Assembly (NCBI RefSeq): GCF_900109515.1 | Contig: NZ_FOBD01000009.1 | Span: 62,001-126,000 of the forward strand | Reading direction: 5' to 3' | Source: Paenibacillus sp. OK003 | Lineage (GTDB): Bacteria; Bacillota; Bacilli; Paenibacillales; Paenibacillaceae | DNA length: 64,000 nt | Shown: one piece after another, positions 1 through 10,500 of the stretch | How positions within the stretch are numbered: the first letter of the stretch is position 1 | Layout of the letters: every line of letters begins with the position of its first letter | Notes under the pieces: generated by a model | The model's database searches: none | What the model saw: only the letters and a program-made list of their open reading frames with translations | Told to the model about the DNA's origin: nothing | Made by a program: the position numbers and the translations under genes

Positions 1-986
1 ATCCGTGCAAACGATTGGGAACGTGGCGACATCTCGATTATGGCCACTTTGAAGTTCTGCCGCTCCAGATAGTGACTGATGGCTATGGCCGTATGTGTAA
101 CTCCAACTCCGGATGATGCCCCCGTCAAAGCGATCACTCTGGTCCCTCCGCTTATCGTCACCGTCGTTTCTGAACCACCAGCCGCTATTCCCGGCCGGCG
201 CAGCAGCTCCTTGCGAACTTCATCAGCCGATTGAAAACGTTCATTCGGATTCAGTCGCAACAATCTTCTCGCAACAGGAATATAGGTACGAGGAACATCG
301 CTGCGAATGGAACTTTCTACGCCCTGAATCCATTCCGTATAAGCTCCACAAGTCATAAGATAGAGCAGCAATGCTCCAAGCCCGTACAGGTCAGAACGCG
401 CATCCGTCTGTCCTGAACCATATTGTTCCGGTGCAGCGAAGCCGGCCGTTCCCAATTTAACCGTATCGTCGACTCTTTGTGCTTTATAGCTCCGTGCAAT
501 CCCAAAATCAATCAGTCTGACTTCATGTTCCGGTGTAATCATAATGTTGGATGGTTTCAAATCCCGATAGATGACGGGCGGGTCCAGACTGTGCAAATAA
601 CTTAATACATCCAGCAGCTGAAGCACAAACTCCGTCATATGTTCAAGCGGAATCTTCCCGCGACATTGCTTGAAATAGTCACTAAGTGTCAATCCCTCAA
701 TGTACTCCATCACAAGATAGGTATACCCATGCTCATCCGGGACAAAAAAATCTACGATTTGCGGCAATCTGGGATGCCTCAGAGATGTAAGAAGAGCAGC
801 TTCAGACTCCATACTGCCTTCGTATGGCATCGCCGTCACGCTTTCTTTGATCGCCCAGGTTTTGCCTGGTAATTTCAAATCCTCCGCTTCATATACATGG
901 CTCATTCCACCCAAACCGAGAATGGACACGATACGATATCTTCCTCCCAGCAGGCTTCCACGCTCGAGCCTGGCCGGATGTCTCAT
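1..986 (-). CDS. Ser/Thr protein kinase with C-terminal P-loop-like segment (partial)
   Basis: The reverse-strand frame is open from an ATG at 986 (AAGGAGG 7 nt upstream) to the left edge, so the C-terminus is missing. About the first 270 residues form a Hanks-type kinase: a glycine loop near GLGGMSHVYEA, lysine in WAIKES, the catalytic loop YRDLKPSN, DFGIA, and the activation-segment end GTAGFAAPEQY. A linker follows, then a segment reading ALTGASSGVGVTHTAIAIS followed by FKVAIIEMS. That resembles the start of a ParA/MinD-like P-loop domain, but it is cut by the window edge and the usual GK(S/T) lysine is not seen. No PASTA or membrane segment is visible in the part present. It is probably a cytosolic signalling kinase; substrate unknown. 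Confidence 0.88.
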   Translation of the reverse strand, partial: MRHPARLERGSLLGGRYRIVSILGLGGMSHVYEAEDLKLPGKTWAIKESVTAMPYEGSMESEAALLTSLRHPRLPQIVDFFVPDEHGYTYLVMEYIEGLTLSDYFKQCRGKIPLEHMTEFVLQLLDVLSYLHSLDPPVIYRDLKPSNIMITPEHEVRLIDFGIARSYKAQRVDDTVKLGTAGFAAPEQYGSGQTDARSDLYGLGALLLYLMTCGAYTEWIQGVESSIRSDVPRTYIPVARRLLRLNPNERFQSADEVRKELLRRPGIAAGGSETTVTISGGTRVIALTGASSGVGVTHTAIAISHYLERQNFKVAIIEMSPRSQSFAR

Positions 987-1008
987 ATAGACTCCTCCTT
1001 GTATACCT

Positions 1009-1081
1009 AACAAAAAAGGGAAAGCTTCACCGAAGCGGAACAGACCGGATATCCGGACTCTTCACTTCGGGATGCTTTCCC
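1009..1081 (-). terminator. Rho-independent terminator
   Basis: A long imperfect hairpin has outer arms GGGAAAGC / GCTTTCCC and an inner CCGGATATCCGG. On the minus strand it is followed by a T-run. It separates the methyltransferase cluster from the kinase. Confidence 0.8.
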
Positions 1082-1165
1082 TCAACTTGTTATGGTTAAT
1101 ATTGGTATCATTATAGTATAGGCAATAAGGTATTGTAAAGCATAAAATTTAATGCCTTTAATAAC

Positions 1166-2215
1166 TTAATACTTAATCATATATAGCGTGATTTCTTCAC
1201 GGTTGTGAAACAACTGTTTGGAACGCTGAATCTGCATCCGGGAGCGCTCAAATGTATCGATGACTTCTTTAATCAATGCGAGCGGCTTCTTATGCAATAA
1301 CTTCACCGTTACAACCGCTGTTCCCCCTGATTGAAGACTGTATAACAGATCCGATATAAGACGGCTCATCAGCTTGGGGCTCCAGCTCATATCACATACG
1401 AGCAGATCGAATTCCCCTTCGCGGAAACGTACATCACCGGCATTTTTTTTCAAAAAGGTCAGTTTGGGCGATTCCAGCAGGGTCGCATCCATTTTGGCTG
1501 GATCAACAGCTGTAACTTCAAGCCCGCGCTCAAGCAGGAAAGAGGTCCATCCACCTGGTGCAGCACCGATGTCCAATGCTTTGTGAAAAGAAGTAAAGTC
1601 GATGCCAAATGTCTGCTCCGCTTCAAGCAATTTGAATTTGGCCCGGGAGATTTGCCCCTCTTCCTTCTGAAAACGAACGGCTCCGCCACTCCAGTCCGAC
1701 AGATTTTGATCAGGTCTGGATACACCGGCATATAACATGTCATTCGCAACGAAGACAGAGATAACATGATCCGCATCACGGACAACCCACTCACAGCCAA
1801 GATCATCCAACTTCTCAGTCAACAGCTGTTTCAAAGAAGCAGCGTTCTCCTGCCAGAAGGCACCTTCGGTTTTACGAACCTGTAATGCAACTTTAGTTCC
1901 TGTTAACTCGGTATGGTTCAGCACAAATGAAATCAATTTTTCCATGGCTTGCGCCGAATCTTCCGTATTTTCCTGAAATTGAACAGGTTGAATATGGCGT
2001 AAAAACGTCGGGCTTTCTTCCAAAAGCTTAATCGCTACCTCTTCTTCCGCAATCGGAAGACCGGCAAGCAAAATTTCACCTGGTACGAGTACCGTGCTCT
2101 TGACTGCACCAAACGTACGGCGCAATTCCTCCTGAGCATAAGGTGCAAAACCATGATTGGCTGTGCAGATAAAACGGGAGAAGTCTCCTTCACCCCAAGA
2201 TGACTGTGTACTCAA
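1166..2215 (-). CDS. RlmM/FtsJ-like SAM-dependent RNA methyltransferase
   Basis: This 349-residue protein has a Rossmann-type SAM-binding motif, DIGAAPGGWTSFL, at about residues 213-225. An acidic motif follows (VDPAKMD), then LLVCDMSWSP and VVTVKLLHKK. The order D...D/K...K fits the FtsJ/RlmM 2'-O-ribose methyltransferase families that act on 23S rRNA. The N-terminal 200 residues resemble the THUMP-like region of RlmM (CTANHGFAPYAQEELRR). It ends 7 bp downstream of the ABC gene and is probably co-transcribed with it. The exact target nucleotide cannot be read from the sequence. Confidence 0.8.
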   Translation of the reverse strand: MSTQSSWGEGDFSRFICTANHGFAPYAQEELRRTFGAVKSTVLVPGEILLAGLPIAEEEVAIKLLEESPTFLRHIQPVQFQENTEDSAQAMEKLISFVLNHTELTGTKVALQVRKTEGAFWQENAASLKQLLTEKLDDLGCEWVVRDADHVISVFVANDMLYAGVSRPDQNLSDWSGGAVRFQKEEGQISRAKFKLLEAEQTFGIDFTSFHKALDIGAAPGGWTSFLLERGLEVTAVDPAKMDATLLESPKLTFLKKNAGDVRFREGEFDLLVCDMSWSPKLMSRLISDLLYSLQSGGTAVVTVKLLHKKPLALIKEVIDTFERSRMQIQRSKQLFHNREEITLYMIKY

Positions 2216-2221
2216 ATTGTG

Positions 2222-3001
2222 TTACCCTCCAGAACGTACGCGGATCCATGGACGTCCATCATCCCACTGGATATCAACCGGAACATCGTACGTATGCTTA
2301 ATTGTATCTTGTGTTAAAACTTCATGTTTGGGCCCTGCCGCAGCAATACGTCCATCGCGGATCAAGGCCACATGTGTGAACAAAGGTACGATCTCTTCGA
2401 CGTGATGAGTCACATAAACGACAGTGATATTTCGCTTACGCAACCGATCAATTTCGGCCAACATTTTCTCGCGTTCATACAGATCGAGTCCGGCACAAGG
2501 CTCGTCCATAATCAACAATTTGGGATCTGCCATCAATGAACGAGCCAGCATTACTTTTTTGCGTTCCCCTTGAGAAAGGGTTCCGAGCGAATGATTAGCC
2601 AGTTTTGCAAAGCCCATTTCATCAAGCAGGTTCAATGCTTTGGCCTTCACATCATCCGGGATCGTTTGATAGAAACGCAAAAAAGCATAAGCTCCTGTTG
2701 CGACAACTTCCCACACCGGATCTCGAGGTGTCAGTTTCTCAATCAATGTCTGACTGATATAACCAATCTCTTTCCGAACCTCCCGCACATCACATTGACC
2801 ATATAGGTTGCCCAATACTTCAATGCGCCCCTGACTGGGAAACATATATCCATTCATCATTTCCAGCAGCGTTGTTTTACCTGAACCATTGCGCCCAAGA
2901 ATCACCCAATGCTCGCCTTCTTTAACATGCAGATGAACGTCATCCAGAATCTGATTGTCTTCCCTTCTAAGAGAGACATGCTCCATCGAGATTACACTCA
3001 T
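2222..3001 (-). CDS. ABC transporter ATP-binding protein (YlmA/ModF-like)
   Basis: The 259-residue protein is a single nucleotide-binding domain. It has Walker A GRNGSGKTT at about residues 36-44, a Q-loop region ending YISQ, signature LSQGERKK near 142, Walker B LLIMDEP near 160, and the switch histidine in YVTHHVEE. No membrane subunit lies beside it, which is typical of YlmA/ModF-type stand-alone ATPases. Its start overlaps the stop of the thioredoxin-like gene by 4 bp, so the two are translationally coupled. The substrate is unknown. Confidence 0.88.
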   Translation of the reverse strand: MSVISMEHVSLRREDNQILDDVHLHVKEGEHWVILGRNGSGKTTLLEMMNGYMFPSQGRIEVLGNLYGQCDVREVRKEIGYISQTLIEKLTPRDPVWEVVATGAYAFLRFYQTIPDDVKAKALNLLDEMGFAKLANHSLGTLSQGERKKVMLARSLMADPKLLIMDEPCAGLDLYEREKMLAEIDRLRKRNITVVYVTHHVEEIVPLFTHVALIRDGRIAAAGPKHEVLTQDTIKHTYDVPVDIQWDDGRPWIRVRSGG

Positions 3002-3315
3002 TTTAGCACCGCCTTTCGGATTTCCCCTAACAGATGCTCGACAGAGTTCATCCGATAGACCATTCTGGGCACATCATGTTCTCCATCAAACAGCATAACC
3101 GCAGGCACGCTCGAAATCTGAAACTGCTGCACTAGATCCGGGATATCGTGAATATTCATCTCGGTCAAAATGCCTTCGGGCAGCAAATGTTCGGCGATCT
3201 CAAGCATTCGACGTGCTGCTGCGCAGGTTCCGCATAGCGGGGTAAAGATAAATACAGCCTGAGGCATGCCTTCCCATACACCACGCATTAACATTTTGGT
3301 TGTAATTGGCTTCAT
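2998..3315 (-). CDS. thioredoxin-family protein
   Basis: This 105-residue single-domain protein has the redox motif CGTC at about residues 28-31 and the cis-proline segment SSVPAVMLFD. Its length and layout match a small cytosolic thioredoxin. It shares one base with the upstream gene and 4 bp with the ABC ATPase, so the genes form one unit. A role as reductant or co-factor for a neighbour is only a guess. Confidence 0.85.
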   Translation of the reverse strand: MKPITTKMLMRGVWEGMPQAVFIFTPLCGTCAAARRMLEIAEHLLPEGILTEMNIHDIPDLVQQFQISSVPAVMLFDGEHDVPRMVYRMNSVEHLLGEIRKAVLK

Positions 3316-3653
3316 CAGCTTTCTTCTCCCGCAGCAACACGCAGCATAACCTCACCCGACATCGGACCATTATGGACGGTAACAGAGTCTGGTTTATTGC
3401 TGTACAACAATTCGTACATCTGACGTTTGCCATACATGCTGGACGTGTGCAAATAGATCTGGCGTGGAAACAAACCTTCCCGGACGATCGAAGCAGCAAC
3501 TTCTCCGCCATTCGGTGAATCTGGACCCAGTTCAAAATCCAGGGATAGAATGTCCACGTCACCTTCTCTAAGCAGCATCAGGCATTCTTCTGCATTGGTA
3601 GCCAGAACAAACCCTTTCGGACATGCCCGGTAATCATCCAAAAAAACATGCAT
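3315..3653 (-). CDS. receiver-like protein (cyclic-phosphate processing receiver family)
   Basis: This 112-residue protein begins MHVFLDDYRACPKGF and continues ILSLDFELG and IYLHTSS. These match the short receiver-like domain seen in the family called cyclic-phosphate processing receiver: an acidic DD pair near the N-terminus, an acidic DFEL in the middle, and a T/S strand. No output domain is present. It is first in the four-gene cluster. The function of this family is poorly known, so only the fold assignment is offered. Confidence 0.68.
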   Translation of the reverse strand: MHVFLDDYRACPKGFVLATNAEECLMLLREGDVDILSLDFELGPDSPNGGEVAASIVREGLFPRQIYLHTSSMYGKRQMYELLYSNKPDSVTVHNGPMSGEVMLRVAAGEES

Positions 3654-3673
3654 TACAATCGCTCCTCTCCCAT

Positions 3674-4522
3674 TTAAAGCCAGGAACGCATGAGCTCAAT
3701 GTCACCACGGTGTGTTCCATCTTCGCCTGATTCGGTTTCCAGCACAACTACCGCTTGCTGAAATTCAGGCGCACATAACAGTTCCTGCATCGCTTTTTTC
3801 CCTATATAACCCTGTCCAATCCGTGCATGTCTGTCCTTGCATGAACCGGAAGGATATTTCGAATCATTAAAGTGAACAGCCGCAAGAGCATCCCAGTATC
3901 CCAGCAGTCTGCCTTTCTCCAGCATGGATGCCTCATTGCCTGACGTCCACATGCCTGAAGCAAAAGCATGACACGTGTCAAAACAAAAAGCAATATGTTC
4001 AGGATACCGGCTTAGCTTACGAATCTGTATCAATTCTTCCATCGTCGTACCCATGGGGCCATGATCTCCAGCCTGATTTTCAAGCAGAATCTTTGCCTGT
4101 CCATCCCAATCTGCTAAAGCGGTATCCAGACAGGATATGAGATTCTGATATCCTTCAAGTGGTTCATTGCTCTTGAGATGTCCAAAGTGAACTACAGTCC
4201 CTACTGAACCGCAGGCATCTGCAATATGCAGATCATTTTGTATCGATGCGATGGTTGCGTGAAAACCCGCCTCTCCTCGGGTTTTGCCCAAAGCCGGATT
4301 CGTGGGATAGGGTGAGTGGGCAATGGAAGATATCCCCTGCTTCTCACACCAATCCCGACACTGTTCAGCATCTTTGAGGTCCAGTTCTTTCAAGCCAAGG
4401 CTCCGCGGGTTCTTCGGAAAATATTGAAATGCCGTAGCCCCCATCTCATATGCTCGCTTGGCTGCCTGAAGAAATCCACCTCTGGTGCTGACATGTGCCC
4501 CGATTCCGCTTTTAAGCCTCAT
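3674..4522 (-). CDS. nfo: endonuclease IV (AP endonuclease)
   Basis: The 282-residue protein starts MRLKSGIGAHVSTRGGF, the hallmark of Nfo. It carries TIM-barrel zinc-ligand segments: VVHFGH, ILLENQAG, FCFDTCHAFASG, VHFNDSKYP and the HARIGQGYIG loop. Length matches the family (about 280). It cuts DNA 5' of abasic sites in base-excision repair. It overlaps the fpg stop by 11 bp, joining glycosylase and AP endonuclease in one operon. Confidence 0.96.
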   Translation of the reverse strand: MRLKSGIGAHVSTRGGFLQAAKRAYEMGATAFQYFPKNPRSLGLKELDLKDAEQCRDWCEKQGISSIAHSPYPTNPALGKTRGEAGFHATIASIQNDLHIADACGSVGTVVHFGHLKSNEPLEGYQNLISCLDTALADWDGQAKILLENQAGDHGPMGTTMEELIQIRKLSRYPEHIAFCFDTCHAFASGMWTSGNEASMLEKGRLLGYWDALAAVHFNDSKYPSGSCKDRHARIGQGYIGKKAMQELLCAPEFQQAVVVLETESGEDGTHRGDIELMRSWL

Positions 4523-5333
4523 GCTGGCAATCCGGACAGAAGAAAGCCTTCTTGCCCGTAATTTCCACGCGCGCTATCGTTCCCCCACAACGAGGGCAAG
4601 TTTCCCCTTCACGATCATACACCCGGCACTGCTCGTCAAAACTTCCGGTCTTGGTATCTCCCTGCATCAGCGGCATTTCCATATAACCGCCTTCCGATGC
4701 AGCTTCCCGCAACACGGATTGCACAGAATGGTACAAACGTGCTGTGAGTTCAGGCGATGCAGCAATATTTTGCGTCTTGGAGCTTGGTCTCAGGCCTGCT
4801 GCAAAGGCAATCTCATCCGAATAACAATTTCCGATGCCTGCAATAATGTGCTGGTTGACCAGTGTAGTTTTGAGTGTCCCCCGACGTCCTTTCAGCAGGG
4901 CAGCAAAACGTTCTGCATTCATGCGCCGATCAAGAGGTTCAGGTCCAAGGTCAGACATAGCCTCTTCCGTCTCTTTTGAAGTAAGCAGATGCAGATATCC
5001 TAAACGGAGCCCGATAAAGAATAAAGTATATTCTCCAAACTGAATTTCCACTTGAGTGGAACGATCAGGACGTTCAGCTTCCGTGCCCCAGAAAATCATT
5101 CCGCCCAGCATAAGGTGCAACACAAGCCGCTTACCATTAGCCAGATGAAAAATCAAATGTTTGGCCCGGCGCTCTACAAATATGATCCGATTCCCTGTCA
5201 GTTCACGGGTGAACACATCAGGATCGGTATTAATCGACTTTTCACGGTTAACCACCACACCTGTAATCGGCAAATCGAGTATTTTCTCGGACAGCAAGGT
5301 CCGGTAGTTTTCCATTTCCGGCAATTCCGGCAT
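4512..5333 (-). CDS. fpg: formamidopyrimidine-DNA glycosylase-like protein
   Basis: Start set at 5333 because the mature enzyme needs Pro as its first residue: this start gives MPELPEMENY and has AAGGGG upstream. The 273-residue protein has the catalytic Pro2/Glu3 pair, a helix-two-turn-helix region (LVNQHIIAGIGNCYSDEIAFAAG) and a C-terminal zinc finger with two Cys pairs (CPRCGG...FFCPDC). It excises oxidised purines, and its beta,delta-lyase step feeds the repair pathway shared with Nfo. Its start lies just beyond the HAD stop, so the HAD gene, fpg and nfo form one operon. Confidence 0.93.
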   Translation of the reverse strand: MPELPEMENYRTLLSEKILDLPITGVVVNREKSINTDPDVFTRELTGNRIIFVERRAKHLIFHLANGKRLVLHLMLGGMIFWGTEAERPDRSTQVEIQFGEYTLFFIGLRLGYLHLLTSKETEEAMSDLGPEPLDRRMNAERFAALLKGRRGTLKTTLVNQHIIAGIGNCYSDEIAFAAGLRPSSKTQNIAASPELTARLYHSVQSVLREAASEGGYMEMPLMQGDTKTGSFDEQCRVYDREGETCPRCGGTIARVEITGKKAFFCPDCQHEA

Positions 5334-5340
5334 CGTACAT

Positions 5341-6159
5341 CTACCCCTTCTTGGATGCTTGGCTTGTCGTCTGCGACAGCCACTCAATCAGTTTATGCAA
5401 ATCTTCAAACACATGATCAGGACGAACCTTGGTCGCCTGGATGTGGCTATCCATATTGTCCCGCGTCGTTATTCCGGTAAGAACCAGCAGGGTCTCGCAT
5501 CCCGCTGCAGCTCCTGCCGCAATATCTGTACGCATATTGTCTCCGATTACAGCAACTTCATCAGACTTTAAGTTCAATCGGCTAATGGCAGACTTCATAA
5601 TAATACTTGACGGTTTGCCAATGACGGTAGGGTGAACTCCAGTTGCTGCTTCTATCGCTGCCCCAATCGTCCCCGCTCCCGGCGTAAGCCCATCATCAGA
5701 AGGAAGCTGCAAATCCGGGTTGGTCATGACAGATTTAGAGCCACCGTTGATCCAGCGAAGCGCTTTGGTCAATTTATGATAGGAAAATTCACGATCAATT
5801 CCTTGTATAACGTATTCAGGTTCATCGTCCGTTAGTGTAAGCCCTGCAGCTTCTATCGCTTGCAACAGCCCATCTTCTCCGATACAAGCCACTTTCGCAC
5901 CCGGAGACTCTTGAGCCACGTATTCCGCAGCCGCCACCGCAGAAGTACATACCTGAGCTGCATCGGCGGGGATCCCCATCCCGTTCAGATGATCTGCCAC
6001 GCCTTGCGGTGTACGCGAAGAATTATTAGTCACAAACAAATAAGGCATGCCTTGTTCATTTAATGTCTGAATAAGCTTATCGGCTCCTTCGATACGATGT
6101 CTGCCATGATAGAGCGTACCATCCAGGTCGATCAGATAGGCCTTAATCACATACAGCAC
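5341..6159 (-). CDS. HAD-superfamily phosphatase, NagD/YutF type
   Basis: The 272-residue protein has HAD motif I (YLIDLDGTLYHG), motif II (FVTNNSSRTP), the conserved lysine in VIGKPSS, and motif IV (VIGDNMRTDIAAG). The C2-type cap between motifs II and III places it in the HAD-IIA branch with NagD, AraL and YutF, which dephosphorylate small sugar or nucleotide phosphates. The substrate cannot be predicted. It is first gene of the fpg-nfo operon. Confidence 0.9.
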   Translation of the reverse strand: MLYVIKAYLIDLDGTLYHGRHRIEGADKLIQTLNEQGMPYLFVTNNSSRTPQGVADHLNGMGIPADAAQVCTSAVAAAEYVAQESPGAKVACIGEDGLLQAIEAAGLTLTDDEPEYVIQGIDREFSYHKLTKALRWINGGSKSVMTNPDLQLPSDDGLTPGAGTIGAAIEAATGVHPTVIGKPSSIIMKSAISRLNLKSDEVAVIGDNMRTDIAAGAAAGCETLLVLTGITTRDNMDSHIQATKVRPDHVFEDLHKLIEWLSQTTSQASKKG

Positions 6160-6218
6160 TTCCTTTCTTTATTCCATTAACATTTCATGTCCTTAACCAT
6201 TTGCCTCGAACTTCAATG

Positions 6219-6377
6219 CTAACCTATGTATTCAGTACATAAAAATGGCTTGCTCGCATCTGCACGCAACACGTCGAACCGAATCGAACACGGCCGTATA
6301 GCCCCGCGCGTCTTCTGTACAAGCTTGTCATTTCCTGCGCTTTCCCGGAAAATAATCCGAATTATTTCCTGGCTCAT
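6219..6377 (-). CDS. small hypothetical protein
   Basis: A 52-codon frame begins MSQEIIRIIFRESAGNDK and ends with a TAG at 6219; GGAT precedes its ATG. It has a plausible mixed charged/hydrophobic composition and a clear strand-like start. The opposite strand is also open here, so coding is uncertain. No family recognised. Confidence 0.4.
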   Translation of the reverse strand: MSQEIIRIIFRESAGNDKLVQKTRGAIRPCSIRFDVLRADASKPFLCTEYIG

Positions 6378-6505
6378 AATGCCCATCCTACACGCTTTCC
6401 GGCCAGATTGCAAAAGGGACCTCGGGAGTGATTCCCCCTCAGTCCCGTGCAATTAACGGCTTGTTCTCCCGTCGTGTTTTGCTCCGCTGTTGTGCACATC
6501 CACCA

Positions 6506-7444
6506 TTAGGATTCGCTCTTACGGTGAACAACTGGAATAAGCTCGTGTTCAATCGCAAGTTTTGTATTCGGGAATATTGACTGTGCTTCTTCCAAAAGTG
6601 GCTGCAGCTGATCCTCATCTTTGTAGCGAGAGCTAAAATGGGTCATGATCAGCTGTCCTGCACCTGCCGCTCTCGCCGCCTCAGCCGCTTGCTTCGATGT
6701 ACTATGATAGTACTCATGAGCCGTATCAGCCAAATCATGCAGAAACGTAGCTTCATGTACAAGCACATCCGCATTTAGAGCAAGTGGCTGTACATTGTCA
6801 CATGGGCGCGTATCGCCCAAGATGGTAATCACCATCCCACGCTTGGGTACACCCAACACATCTTCTGGGCGAAGGAAGTCCCCGTTATCGAGGGTAATCG
6901 TTTCTCCCCGCTTCAAGCGACCAAATAGCGGCCCCGGCTTCAAGCCATACTCAGCCAGTTTTGCAGGGTCCAAGCTGCCTGGACGATCCTTTTCGGTAAT
7001 CCGATACCCATAACTGTCGATACGATGTTCCAGCAATGCAGATTCCACAATGAAGCTCTCATCTTCGAAAAGCACTCCGCCTGTATGTTCCACAATGCTT
7101 AGATCATAGTTTAGACGTGATTGGCTCAGCTCCATGGTTGTCATGATCATTCGTTCAGTTCCTGGCGGACCATACACCGTTAACGGTGTAGTGCCACCCT
7201 GATACGCTCTGCTGGAGAGCAGACCTGGAAGTCCAAATACATGATCTCCATGTAAATGGGTGATAAATATTTTCTCCAATTTGCTCAATTTAAGCGGAGA
7301 ACTTAAAATCTGATGCTGGGTTCCTTCCCCGCAGTCAAACAACCACAATGCTCTACGCTCATCCAACATGCGCAGCCCTATGGAAGTTACATTCCGCTGA
7401 AGCGTAGGTACACCAGCGTTAGTTCCCAGGAAATATAGTTCCAT
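6506..7444 (-). CDS. rnz: ribonuclease Z (tRNA 3' endonuclease)
   Basis: Start set at 7444 (MELYFLGTNAG), which has AGAGGTG upstream and matches the family N-terminus. The 312-residue beta-lactamase-fold protein has the metal motif THLHGDH, an FDCGEGTQHQ strand, LGDTRPCDN, the VHEATF motif and the terminal MTHFSSRY. These are the RNase Z residues for binding two zinc ions and processing tRNA 3' ends. It follows metH but is separated by a terminator. Confidence 0.95.
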   Translation of the reverse strand: MELYFLGTNAGVPTLQRNVTSIGLRMLDERRALWLFDCGEGTQHQILSSPLKLSKLEKIFITHLHGDHVFGLPGLLSSRAYQGGTTPLTVYGPPGTERMIMTTMELSQSRLNYDLSIVEHTGGVLFEDESFIVESALLEHRIDSYGYRITEKDRPGSLDPAKLAEYGLKPGPLFGRLKRGETITLDNGDFLRPEDVLGVPKRGMVITILGDTRPCDNVQPLALNADVLVHEATFLHDLADTAHEYYHSTSKQAAEAARAAGAGQLIMTHFSSRYKDEDQLQPLLEEAQSIFPNTKLAIEHELIPVVHRKSES

Positions 7445-7469
7445 CTGGATCGCACCTCTTTCTGCTGCC

Positions 7470-7500
7470 AGCAAAAAGCCTCCGACAATGCGGAGGGCTT
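7470..7500 (-). terminator. terminator downstream of metH
   Basis: Hairpin AGCCCTCCG / CGGAGGCT followed by TTTTT on the minus strand. It lies between the metH stop and the rnz start. Confidence 0.85.
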
Positions 7501-7517
7501 CCCCTGACCTTTTACTT

Positions 7518-10500
7518 TTAAGCCTTATCCACGTTAAAATACTTCGCTTGCGGGTGGCTGAATACCATCGCCGATACGGATGCTTCAGGTTCCATCATGA
7601 AACCTTCAGTCAATTCCACACCAATATCCTCAGGCTGTAACAACTTGAACAGTGGCCCTTGGTCTTCCAAATCGGGACAGGCCGGATATCCGAATGATAC
7701 CCTGATTCCCTGATAGCGTGCTCCATGACGTTGCTTCATGGTCATCTGTGCTGGATCCGGGAATCCCCAGATATCTCTCATCATATGATGAACCCGCTCA
7801 GCTAATCCCTCTGCTACTTCAAGCGCTACGGATTGCAGAGCATGTGAGCGAAGATAATCACCTTGCTCCTTCCAAGCTGTCGATAACTCGCGTACACCGT
7901 GACCAGCCGTTACGACCATGAAACCAACATAATCCATTTGCCCGGATTCCACTGGCTTCAAGAAATCGGACAGGCACAGGAATGGTTCGACTTTTTGACG
8001 AGGGAACGTAAATGTATGCAAAATATTGCTTGTATTCTCAGGGTCATAGATGATGACGCTGTTACCACTGGACTGAGCCGGGAAGAAACGATACATCGCA
8101 TGCGCCTGAATAATCCCGTCACGAACAGCCTCCTGCATAATATCATCCACTACGGCTTTCAGGTCAGTAGCTTTCTGGTCACCGGAAGCAAGCAGCTGCT
8201 CTACCGAGCCACGCAAACCAAGATGATGCCCGAGCAGCATCTGCATGTTCACATACGGTAAGATGTGTGATAGCGGATAGTTCCGCATGACATGTCGTTC
8301 CAGATCCGGTGGAACAAGAACCGGATTGTCTATTGCGATATCCGAACGCTCTACCCGAGTTAGCTCGGGAAGGGATGTAACAGTTTCTGCACCAGCTGCG
8401 TCCGCCTCTTTTTCAGCGTCCATCTCCAGCTGCATCACTTCTCGAGTGCTTGGGTTCATCAGCTTATTGGCCAAATCCAGACCGTCCATCGCATCTTTTG
8501 CATATACAACCATGCCGTTATATTCCGGGCGTATACGATTCTTGGTGAATTTGCGGGTCAATGCCGCTCCACCAACCATAATAGGTACATCAATACCTGC
8601 TGTGCGCAAGTCCTGAGCGGTAAGAATCATCTGCTGCGCCGATTTCACCAACAGACCGGATAGACCAATCGCATCGACTTTCTCTTCTCTGTACGCCTGG
8701 ATAATTCGCTCTGGTGGTACTTTTATACCCAAATTAATGATCCGGTAACCGTTATTGGAAAGGATGATCTCCACCAGGTTTTTGCCGATGTCATGTACAT
8801 CGCCCTTGACCGTCGCTAGAATAATCTTTCCTTTAACCGACGTCTCATTCTTCTCCATGAACTGTTCCAAATAAGCTACCGAAGCTTTCATAACTTCCGC
8901 GCTCTGAAGCACTTCTGCTACGATCAGCTCATTGTTGTTAAACAGTCGCCCTACTTCTTCCATGCCCCGCATCAACGGGCCATTGATTACTTCAAGGGCT
9001 GTATATTTGGCGAGTGCCTGCTCCAGATCGGGCAGCAAACCTTCTTTGCTTCCTTCAACAACATACGATGCGAGACGTTCTTCCAACGACAGGTTCGAGA
9101 TTTTTTCTTTTTTCTCAACCTTTTTGTTACGGAACGCCGCTACGAAAGCAGCCAGTGTTTCGTCATTCGTATTATATAACAGCTCTTCCGAGAGTCTGCG
9201 CTCTTCTTCCGGAATGGATGCATAACGCTCCAGCTTCTCTGTGTTAACGATGGCATAATCGAGACCTGCTTTGGTACACTCATATAAAAATACAGAATTC
9301 AGCACTTCACGCCCTGCTTCAGGCAATCCAAATGAAATGTTACTGATCCCTAGTATCGTATGACATTCAGGCATCGCTTCTTTAATGACACGAATACCTT
9401 CAATTGTTTCTTTGGCCGAACCAATATACTGCTCATCGCCCGTTCCTACTGGAAACACCAGTGTATCAAAAATCAGGTCTTCGGCTTTTAATCCATATTT
9501 GTTCACCAGCAAATCGTAAGACCGCTTGGCTACCTCCAGCTTGTCCTCACGACTAATGGCTTGACCGCGTTCATCAATCGTTCCGACAACGACAGCACCG
9601 CCGTATTTATGCAAGAGCGGAGTCACCAGCTCGAACTTTTCCTCACCGTCCTCAAGGTTAATGGAGTTAATTATCGCTTTACCCTGAGAGTATTGCAGTG
9701 CAAGGTCGATGACGGCTGCATCTGTCGTATCGATCATAAGTGGCACCTTTACTTTTTTGACAACAAGTTCAAGGAATTTCTGCATATCTTCGGCTTCTTC
9801 ACGATCCGGGTCTTGAACACAAACGTCGACAACATGTGCCCCATTTTTCACCTGAGCCCGAGCAATTTCGGAAGCTTCTTCATATTTCCCTTCAACAATA
9901 AGACGCTTGAATTTTCGTGATCCAAGCACGTTCGTACGTTCTCCAACCATATAAGGGCGATTGTCCTGTTCAACGTAGACTGGATCAATTCCCGACAACG
10001 CTGGTGGATGTGTTCCGTTCATTTCTCTTGGAGGGTACTTGGCAAGTGTATCCCGCATTGCCCGAATATGTGCAGGTGTTGTTCCACAACAGCCACCCGC
10101 GATGTTCAACCAGCCCTGCTCAGCAAAAGCACCGATCTTCTGAGCAAGCGAATCCGGGGATTCATGATAATTACCGTTTTCATCCGGAAGACCTGCATTT
10201 GGATAACAACTTACCGCAACTGAAGCCATCCCGGAAAGCGAGCGAATATGGTCACGCATGAATTCCGGACCTGTAGCACAGTTTAGTCCCACCGAAATTG
10301 GGTTAAGGTGTTCTAGGGATATATAAAAAGACTCAATATTCTGACCAGCGAGGGTTGTACCCATCGGTTCGATCGTTCCTGAGATCATTAGAGGAAGCTT
10401 GATACCACTTTGCTCAAACGCCTGTTGAATTCCAATGCTACCTGCTTTTACATTAAGCGTATCTTGTGAGGTTTCGAGCAGCAGCGCATCAACGCCTCCC

